Assembly (NCBI RefSeq): GCF_027409185.1
Contig: NC_084463.1
Span: 155,856,369-155,920,368 of the forward strand
From: Cynocephalus volans
Lineage: Eukaryota; Chordata; Mammalia; Dermoptera; Cynocephalidae
Direction of reading: 5' to 3'
DNA: 64,000 nucleotides
Shown: positions 55,871-64,000 of the stretch, piece by piece
Layout of the letters: every line of letters begins with the position of its first letter
Numbering within the stretch: the first letter of the stretch is position 1
Position numbers and translations under genes: made by a program
The notes under the pieces: generated by a model
The model's database searches: none
Told to the model about the DNA's origin: nothing
What the model saw: the letters and a program-made list of their open reading frames with translations, nothing else

Positions 55871-58285
55871 AAAATTACTAATTGAGATTTTCTTGCTTTC
55901 TAAATATCACTTACTAGGTGTGTAAATGGACCAGTTTCCCTCATTTCTTAACTTTAGTTTATGCAATTAGAAAACAAAATCAATACTATATGTGTTATAG
56001 ACTTTTATATGAACAGTAGTTGGCATGTAAGTAGGGATTCAACTAATGTTATTTTCCTAGCTTAACTATGTAAAGTAGTCCCTCAGAGTGGAGAGAAAAC
56101 CTTATAAACGATAAAGCACTTAAATACTCAAATATATATTTTCCTTAGTGTGAATTATTTATAAGTACTACACTGGGATTTTCTGATTTAAGTTGCAATT
56201 AGATCTTTAGCCTCATCTCTGAGGGACCCTGCAATTCCCTTACCAACTCTCTGAAACCAAAACCTTCCAACAGCAGATAATACTGGGGGTCAGGGCCTTG
56301 CTGAGCAGTTGGGATCATGCCATAATGTTACTTCCTAATCCTGAATAGTCTGTTTAAAATTACCTGGATGGAGAAAGAGCCAAAGCAAAAGCATTGCATC
56401 TCATAGCACTGTAGAGGACACAGCAATCAGAAAAATCAACCCTATGTTCAAGGGACATGGAGACCAATGGCTGAGCAAGGAAAGGACAGAAATTACTATG
56501 ATGAAGAACGTAGCTTTCATAAGAGAGACAAAATGTTTCAAGGATTCAAAAAAATTTGAGTGCTAGGAGGTGAGAGGAATAAAGGAAATTCATATCAAGC
56601 AAATACTAACTATATAAAATTTGGTATACTTTTATGTAGACTTTAAGAGATCATCTTTTGGGAGAGAGAAGGCCACTAGATATGACAAGAAGTTTAATTC
56701 AAAGAGAAATATTTTAAATGTGTCCTTTTAAATATGCTCAAACATTACAGAAGGCAGGAGTGGGGTGGTGAATCTAAGAAGATGCTATTGACAAATCCAA
56801 ATTGCAGTGGTAATTTCAGTAGTCTCAAGCACTGAAAGGTCAATCAGTTCAAATCAGCAAAGACAAAGTAAAAGTTTATTTATTCAAATAAGTCAAATTC
56901 AAGTTCATTTGTGAAGAATCACACATAGAGCCACCTAAGTTATCTTGTTGGCCATAAAGACCAAAATAGGAAACAACCCAAGACTTACTGGGGTAAAATA
57001 GTGCTTAAACAGAGAAAAGGATGAAAAAGATTGGGCTGGGCAACCCCAATTCAAGCCTCTCTAATGCCATACATTTGACAAGTCCTCACTCTGTTCCCAT
57101 GCTCACTAAAATTAAGGCATATATCTCTAACCACCCCACCATCCTGGACTCAATCCTCAAGACCCACAATCATTCAAAACTCAGACCCTAAACCATTATA
57201 ATCCCTGTCACCAACCATTCAAGCATTTCCGCAGATATGCATAGACCCACAACTAGAATTTCAAATGGATGGTTCATCATTTTCACTCCCCTTCTCTCTA
57301 AAGCATTTCTGAGAGATGATGGCATGGCTTTTACTTGAGAATTCTTGGTAACGGTGAGCTATCTATTCAAATGGTAGCCTGTTCAACTAATGAACTGCTT
57401 TAGTAGTGGGGAGATGGCATTTCTTTCTTTTGCACCAAAATCAGCCTCCCAGGAACAACTTCTAGCCACTTCCAAACCATCATAAACAAAGGAGAGACAA
57501 AGGAAGAAAGAAAAGAGGAGAGAGATGAATTAACCTCAGATCAGGTAATGGAGCTGCCATATTTCAGCCCTTTAGATTAAATGAACAAATAAGTACCTAC
57601 TATAGCTCTCTGTCCCTAATAAAATAAAGCAATGGACATGGAAATTAAAAAGTAATTTTAAAGTAAAGTAAATTTTAAAATTCAACATATGAATAAAAAG
57701 GTTGTATATAGCGGAGGGAGAGGAGTAACAAAATCTTTGGGCAAAACTTTGTTTCACATCCCCAATTGTTTAGACTCTCCTGGTGCCACCAACTTACCCC
57801 CATTTCCCCACTTGATCTAGCAGTGGGCCTGATGGCCGTGTGCAGCTCTAGCCCAGACTGATAAGGGAAGGAACACACTGATTAGAGAAGAAAGAAAAAG
57901 GCAGGTTTGTAAGTAAAAGTACTATTTCCATTTATATCCCCAAATATGGAGGCTGACTCTTGCCTCAAGCTCCTGGGTACATGTTCTTGCTACCAAACTA
58001 TATTTTTAGGCAGTTTCTGCTAAATCTAACATGAGATATGCATGGTCTACTAGAACGCTAAGTGTGAGCAAATGAGGACATTATTAGGAGATGAAAAAGT
58101 ACAACACTTCCAAATGCATGGGCTCAGTGATTCTTGAGTCTCTGCATGGATGCCTCCTCCCCACCTACTCATCTCTAAAAGTGAAGCAAGAAGGTAAAAG
58201 TCAGTCCTAACAGCCCATCTTTGGAGAATTTCTAGAGCCCTTCTTGCCCTTGGGGACCCACCATTGACACCTGCTTACAGGGTGG
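55871..58285. other. Intergenic region between MS4A5 and MS4A1
   Basis: No gene, RNA gene or nameable repeat is visible. It directly precedes the MS4A1 core promoter, so distal MS4A1 regulatory elements may lie here, but I cannot point to any. Confidence 0.4.
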
Positions 58286-58289
58286 GGGC

Positions 58290-58515
58290 TGTAGAAGTTC
58301 TAATTAAGGTAGCATGAAGCACATCAGCCAGTCCCCTGGGGTCTTTTTCAAGAAGTGAAACCTCCTGGTAAGGCAGAAACTTTTTTGTATCTCCTTTGGC
58401 TCTGGTAAGTGTATATTAAACCAAAGTAATTGAAGCAAAGCTCAAGGTAGCAGAAGCTACTGATTTCCTGTCACCTGGTATCTATCAGAGATCTCAGCCC
58501 CAGGCTTAGCCTATC
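58290..58515 (+). promoter_or_regulatory. MS4A1: MS4A1 (CD20) core promoter
   Basis: Three motifs described for the human CD20 promoter appear in order and at matching spacing. A BAT-box-like gaagttctaattaa lies at 58294-58307 (octamer-factor site, described near -214 to -201). A PU.1/IRF-composite-like AGAAGTGAAA lies at 58351-58360 (described near -160). An E-box CACCTG lies at 58472-58477 (described near -45). All three point to a start of transcription around 58510-58520. No TATA box is evident. Motif spacings come from memory of published work. PU.1/IRF4 and Oct2 input would fit B-cell-restricted expression. Confidence 0.75.
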
Positions 58516-58606
58516 TCATTCACCCTCCCTGCGTACTTGAGAAATAGCGGCATCGGACTGAACTCGACAGCTAGCATCCTTGAGCCCTGCAACATTGGAG
58601 ACTTAG
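58515..58606 (+). other. MS4A1: MS4A1 (CD20) 5'UTR exon 1, non-coding
   Basis: The stretch ctgaactcgacagctagcat at 58557-58576 and ttggagacttag at 58595-58606 closely resemble the 5' end of human MS4A1 mRNA as I remember it (CTGAACTCCGCAGCTAGCAT ... TTGGAGACTCAG). A strong donor, gtaaga, follows at 58607. The left border is an estimate from promoter spacing. The exon has no ATG-initiated frame of note; the CD20 start codon lies in a later exon beyond the window. Location downstream of MS4A5 on the same strand fits the human order. Confidence 0.82.
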
Positions 58607-58879
58607 GTAAGAAATCAAATTGATTTCTTTAAATGACTAAAAGGGGGTGACGAATAAGGCATAGGTGGTTTTGGAGCCTGGAGAGTCTCGGTCTTACTTC
58701 TAGGGCTTCCCTGGTCAGACTTTCTAATAGTGTCCCGATTTGAGGAGGGGTGATATCAAGGCTTGCTGCCCAACAACTCCCTTAACCACTCTCCCACTCA
58801 AGAATTACCCTAGGCAATCAAACGTGAGTAATTCTACAAAAGTAGTAGATTGCAGCACGTAGGTTAAAGCATGGTTTCT

Positions 58880-59060
58880 AACCTGTTGGGTTCAAACTGG
58901 AGTTCTATCGCTTGCTAGCCATATAACCCTAGTCAAATTACTCAACCTCTACGTGCTGCAGTTTCCTCATCTACAAAATGGGGGCAATGTAATACCCACT
59001 GCATTATGAAGAGTAAATGAGCTAAAATCCTGAAGGCATTACGACTGCCTGGTACCAAGT
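58880..59060 (+). repeat. MIR SINE remnant
   Basis: 'gcttgctagccatataaccc', 'actcaacctctacgtgctgc', 'tttcctcatctacaaaatgg' and 'agagtaaatgagctaaaatc' run in sense MIR order. Confidence 0.7.
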
Positions 59061-62000
59061 AAGAAAATAATCAATCATGGTCATGATCAAAACTGTATTC
59101 CTCTTACTTTAAATGCTTTTGCCTCCAAAGATATCCCGTTAAATGTAAATATACCTAGATTATGTTAAACCTTATAGGCTAACATTTTCTGGGGGGATTG
59201 GTGGACACCAAACTGAGCATAAAATCCTGACTCAAACCCATCACATAAGAAGCCAACAGTGAGAACAGGCATTGGAGATGAGGAAGCGTTAAGGAAGGGT
59301 AACAAAGATTGATATATAAGTGATTCTCTTTTTCTCATAAAATGGCTTGATCTCACTGATTTCAGGGGAGGTGAATTATCACCTTGTGCCCTGAGGAAGT
59401 AGTTGAGTTTGATGTTCAGTTTAACCTTTCTTGAGCTCATAGTATGCAGGAAACAGGTTCCCTATGGAATCCTAGTAGGACATGCAATTCCCTTAAGGAA
59501 TTTACACTCCATTAGAGGAGTTAGAACATAACACTAAGAAGAAAGCAGTTGGTGAGAGACAAGGAATGCAAACAGCTATGGTCTTTGAAGGAGAAATCCT
59601 TGCAATCAGGTGAAGAAACAGCCTCAGGTGATGTTAATATCTACTTGAGAGTTTGACTGAAAGTGAAGAGGGAGCCAGAAGGACCTTTTTAGAGAGGATT
59701 CAGAGAAGAAAGCAGAAGACATGTCCAGACCAGTGGCTCTGGTGGGGAGTAGCAAAATATGAGCTTTGGAAGTCACGTAGGGCTGAACTGTAAAAGCTTT
59801 GAGGGACGAGGTGAAGGGCTTCTCCGGTAGGCAACAGGTCAACACAAGAGTTTAATTAAGCTCAGGAAGAGCATGACTTAGGCAGTCATTTAGGGAGTTT
59901 GATCTAGCAGCCTTGTGGAGAATAGATTTAAAAAAAGAAAGAGGAAAGGCAGAAAAACAAGATTTTTGTGCTAAACCAGGGAAGAAAATGACAACAAAAC
60001 TCATGGGGTGATACTGGATGTAAGAAAAAGATCCATGTATGAGATACATAGCAGAGGTAGAAATGGCACAGCTTGACTGTTGATTAAACGTGGGAGATGA
60101 AAGAACTGGAGTGAGAGATGGCTCCAACTTTTTACACCTGGATGACAGGGGAAACAGAAGTGAAGCAATCTGAGGCATGAGGCCTGAGAAAAGACCATTG
60201 ACTTTGCAGCACAATCTTTGAACAGAGCAGTTTCAGTTGAACGACTGGCAGAAACTAGTTGCTAAGCACTGAGGAATGAGTGGGTGGTGAGAAAGTAGAG
60301 GAAGAGAGTGGACCGTGACGCTCTGAAGAAGCTGGGGGGAAAAGGGGAGACGGCAGAGAAGATCGCTAGATTCAAGGAAAGGGGCTTTGGGACTGGGGGA
60401 CACAATTTAGTCATGAAAAAGGGTTCAGTAGTGATAATTATTTATCGAGTATTTAGTACCTTATCAAGTGCACATTATCTCATGTTCTCAAAACAATAGT
60501 TTGAAATAGGCAAAGCAACTATTATCCTAAATTTATAGGGAGATCACAAAAGTAGCAAGCAACAGAGCTGGGACTAACTCTTTCTGCTACATAATGCCAC
60601 AAAGTGAGAGACTATGGATGCCGGGGAGAACCAATTTCTTGGAAGGGCTAATAATGTCTGGGTGAAAGGAGATGGGCTGAAGCACACAGAGGGAAAAGAA
60701 GTGAGAACATTCCTCAGAGACAAGTGCACAGGAGGCTGGAAAGGTAAAAATGCAAAGCTACTTTGAGTGGCAAAGGAGGAAGTTGTAACAAAAGTCAGCC
60801 AGCTTTGAACTTCTTAGTAAATGATGTAACTATTGGACCTAAAAGTCATTATTCAAACCAAAACCCATAAAGGCTGTGAGATCTTCTTCAGTGGATGGGC
60901 ATGAAAACAGCTGAGCCTTAAAAAAATCATAAAAGATTTGCAGACGTTGCTGAGAGTAATAAAGTGGGGTAGCATGTGATAAATTAAGTCCTGATTTTAA
61001 TATCAGAGCTGATTTTAATATTTGAAAATAAAATCCTGTTGTTATCCTATTTTGACCACTAACCCCTACTAATCTACCAACTAGTCTTTGAGCATTACTG
61101 TGCACTGGGCACTGTTTAAGTCACCGTGAATAACTTTTTTTTTTAACGATAAGACAAAGCTGTGGGAATCTACAATCACATACTTAGGAGTATGTGGGCT
61201 GGTGTTATGTATTCCCATGGAATGAAATTTTTTCATTACACAGTCAGCCTACAATGTGTTGGCACAAGGAAAAATAAATATATATGTAATATATATCTAT
61301 AAATATATCTATAATATATGGACATATATATTTCCATAAAAACTAAGTAGCATATAGATAGTTATGTTTTTGTTTATAAACAACTATTCTATAGCAACAT
61401 TTGTTGACAGCTTTACAGAAATATAGTTGCCATAGTGAGATACCATTTTAACAGAGAAATAAAACATCCCCCTTCCTCTCCTCATCCCCCTTCATGGTCA
61501 TTACTGTCATTAGGCAATACAGACACAATCTGAGTAGAATTTTCTTACAAAAAAAGGTTTGATCTCACCAATAATACAGACACAGGCTTAATCAAGCAGT
61601 TGATAAGTAAGGAGAAATTAAAACAATGTTAGTTCAAACATCTCCTTTGTTCTAAACAACTGATGACCTTTGCACTTGAAGTTGTCTTTACTAAAACTAC
61701 CCCTTTGGAAAGAAGTGTAATGACTCCCAGCTCATTCCATAATTGCTGTAGGACCTCAGGAAAATTAATTAACCTCTCTGAACCTCCATTTCCACATCTT
61801 CAAAAAGGAGACAGAATGCCTATTTACTAAGGAAGGTGTTGGGAGAATTGGAAATGCACAGATGATATCCCTGGTATGTAGTAGTTGCTCAGTAAACAAC
61901 TATCACTATCTGATCTAACCTGTGGCAATGCAGAAAGAGCATCACCAGCAAAGCCATGGTGACTGCCTTCCAGTTTAGCTCTGTTACTAAGCGCAAGGCA

Positions 62001-62949
62001 TTTGTCAAGGCACGTCCCATCCCCAGGCTGCAGTTCCCTCATTTGTAAAGTGAACAGAATGATTTCTGAGGTTCTAACTAGCTCTAGAAATTCTTCCTGG
62101 TGACCAGAATTTGTACGCAAACTCCTTATGGAGCTACATTATTATATTCCTTTTTGTTGGTGGTTCTGTGAGGTGGTTTGTAGTACAAAGCATATCCCAG
62201 GACCATATGACATCTGCTAATCTAGGGCGGGGGGAAAAATCAAGTGAGAAACACCCAAGCAAAGTCTCTTCTCTTCCCTCCAGCCCATACCACTGACAGA
62301 TCATCTGTTTTCAATCTATTGATAGTCATCCAAATAGCACATATATTTGATGCAAAACGGAACGGGTGCAGAAGAGGAAGGCTGAATTCCTATTCCCCAT
62401 AGGAGACAAAGCAGCCTGGTATCACAGATACCTCATTTGATAAGTCTACATCCTCATTTTAAATCTTTAATGATTATGTAACTTTGAACAAGTTACCTAA
62501 GTTCTCTGGGCCCTTGTTTCCTCTTCTATAAAATAGAGGCAGTGATTCATCCTTAGTCTACTCCATGAGGTTCAAACAAGAAATCGTGTGAAATTTGTTT
62601 GTAACTATAATGCAGGTACAAATGTGATAGAGTCCCAACCACCTGTCTTATAGCATACCAACAGCTGCCCTGCTCTGTGGGTCTTTGGCAAGACAAGCAA
62701 CCTGGATAGACGGTCTTGATTTCCAAGGCCCCTTATCTGACTTAACAGTCAGTAAAGATGAGACCAAAGATGTGTCCCCAAAGAGGGATTTCCAGGGGGG
62801 CCCAGGAAAGACCCAACAGAATTCACGTAAATGGTTGACATAAGCAAATAAATGCCGAAAGGAAGCACAAGATGAAGACTGATCAGTCTTAACATGATAG
62901 AGCTAGAAAGGACCTTGTTAATCACCTTCTCACTTCAGAAATGGATAAA

Positions 62950-63110
62950 TCATGAATGCTAACAAGTAGCATTTACTACCCTCTTCCTATGTACTAGCCA
63001 CACTCACATGTTAAGTCACTTATTTCTTACAAGATCTCTGTGAGAGAGGTTTTGTTAATCATTTTACAGATGGATGAAATAGAAACTAATGTTCAGAAAG
63101 GTAAAAAGAA
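62950..63110 (-). repeat. MIR SINE remnant
   Basis: 'tagcatttactaccctcttc', 'ttacaagatctctgtgagag' and 'cattttacagatggatgaaa' follow MIR in reverse. Confidence 0.55.
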
Positions 63111-63159
63111 GAACAAAAATAGCAACAGAAACAGATAATATTTATTCAGACATGGGTGC

Positions 63160-63480
63160 TCTGCATACATTCATTTCTTCAATAATATTTACTAAGAAGC
63201 TACGAGGGGTATTAGTATCCAAGTGTTATTTTAGATACTGAACTAGAACAAAATCTCTACTTTGATGGAACTTACACTCTACACAGGGAGAGACAGACAA
63301 TAAAACAAGTAAATAAGATAATTTCCCACAGTTATAAGTGCCATGAAGCAAATAAAATAAGATGCTGAGAGAGAGCAAACCGGAGTATGCAGTACAGATT
63401 GAGGGTTCAGGGAAGGCTTGTCTAAGGAGCTGACGTTTGAGCTGCACCTGAATGAAGACACCAGCCACGGACAGACCGTC
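63160..63480 (-). repeat. L2-like LINE remnant
   Basis: 'cttcaataatatttactaag', 'tctactttgatggaacttac' and 'ataagtgccatgaagcaaat' resemble the L2 3' end. Old and diverged; the orientation and edges are uncertain. Confidence 0.4.
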
Positions 63481-64000
63481 AGCCCATTGATAGCAACCTA
63501 TGAGATGAGAATTATTATTATTCCTGCTTTACAGCTGAAGAACCTGAGGCCCAGAGAATTTAGAGAACTTGCCCAAAGTTTCAGAGCAAAAAGAATCACT
63601 ATTTTAACCTAATCGATCTGACTCAAGAGGCCATGGTCTTACATGCAATATAAAGAGAGCTTTCTTCACGTGACTTGCTCAAGATCACAGAGTTAGATGC
63701 AGAGGAAGGCCTAGGATGGGGCCCTCCTGATTCTAAGGACAGTCCTCACCACACTCTGTCATGATACCTCTGGCCTATCACAATGGACGAAGGCAGATAA
63801 ACACAAGGACATGGACAAGCCAAAAGAAAATACATTTCCCAATGTTAAAGCATAAGAAAAGCATCCAGGGATGAGACAGGACACATGGACATACATACAT
63901 GGGTGTTCTCTACAAAGATAAAGTATGCCCAAAACACAGTAGTCAAGGATACTGGAAGGGACTCCAGGGTCCATATGTCTTTCCTAAGATAGCCCCTCCA

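Larger units (their letters stand above)
58607..64000 (+). other. MS4A1: MS4A1 intron 1 (continues beyond the window)
   Basis: From donor gtaaga to the window end. MIR remnants lie at about 58880-59060 (+), 61740-61920 (+), 62440-62600 (+), 62950-63110 (-) and 63490-63690 (-). An L2-like piece lies at 63160-63400. 59450-60250 is an old purine-rich repeat of unknown family. 61265-61345 is a TA-rich tract. No further MS4A1 exon was recognised, so the coding exons lie to the right. Confidence 0.65.

Overview
This is AT-rich mammalian nuclear DNA carrying part of the MS4A (membrane-spanning 4-domains, subfamily A) cluster. Intron-split genes sit in a mass of LINE-1, MIR, MaLR LTR, DNA-transposon and endogenous-retrovirus sequence. 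The order on the + strand, 3' half of MS4A14, all coding exons of MS4A5, then promoter and first exon of MS4A1 (CD20), matches the human 11q12 order MS4A14-MS4A5-MS4A1. A dimeric tRNA-Ile-derived SINE at 50476-50650 resembles the CYN SINEs of flying lemurs, so the host is probably a colugo (Dermoptera, e.g. Galeopterus). That is an inference from one clear SINE copy plus the family of L1 3' ends.

Layout. 1-13345: end of MS4A14. A 99-bp exon (731-829) encodes the fourth membrane segment, a 10.2-kb intron is stuffed with antisense L1, and a 2.1-kb terminal exon (11056-13158) encodes a roughly 700-residue repetitive hydrophilic tail. 13346-30325: intergenic, with a solo class-II LTR, two copies of an 82-bp palindromic mariner-like MITE, L1 fragments, an older L1/HAL1-like element split by a younger L1, and MaLR LTRs. 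30326-53653: MS4A5, five coding exons, intact frame, 201 residues. Its last intron is about 18 kb and holds an antisense, heavily broken class-II (ERVK-like) provirus with both LTRs (37807-44343), an L1 carrying a tiny U1 snRNA insertion (46106-46138), a Tigger/MER2-like transposon and the SINE. 53654-58290: short intergenic region with MIR and MER5A remnants. 58290-58606: MS4A1 core promoter (BAT-box-like, PU.1/IRF-like and E-box motifs at the expected spacing) and 5'UTR exon 1. 58607-64000: first intron of MS4A1, mainly MIR and other old repeats.

How the genes relate: MS4A proteins are small four-pass membrane proteins that act as signalling or channel-associated components. From knowledge of the family, MS4A14 and MS4A5 are mainly testis-expressed and MS4A1 is the B-cell antigen CD20. 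They share a strand and an exon pattern, but nothing here suggests one transcript. No rRNA, tRNA gene, CRISPR array or prokaryotic feature is present. I did not find a wholly new system. The most interesting items are the MS4A14 tail repeats, the U1 fragment with clean target-site duplications, the MITE pair, the MS4A1 promoter and the provirus with an RT-to-integrase deletion.
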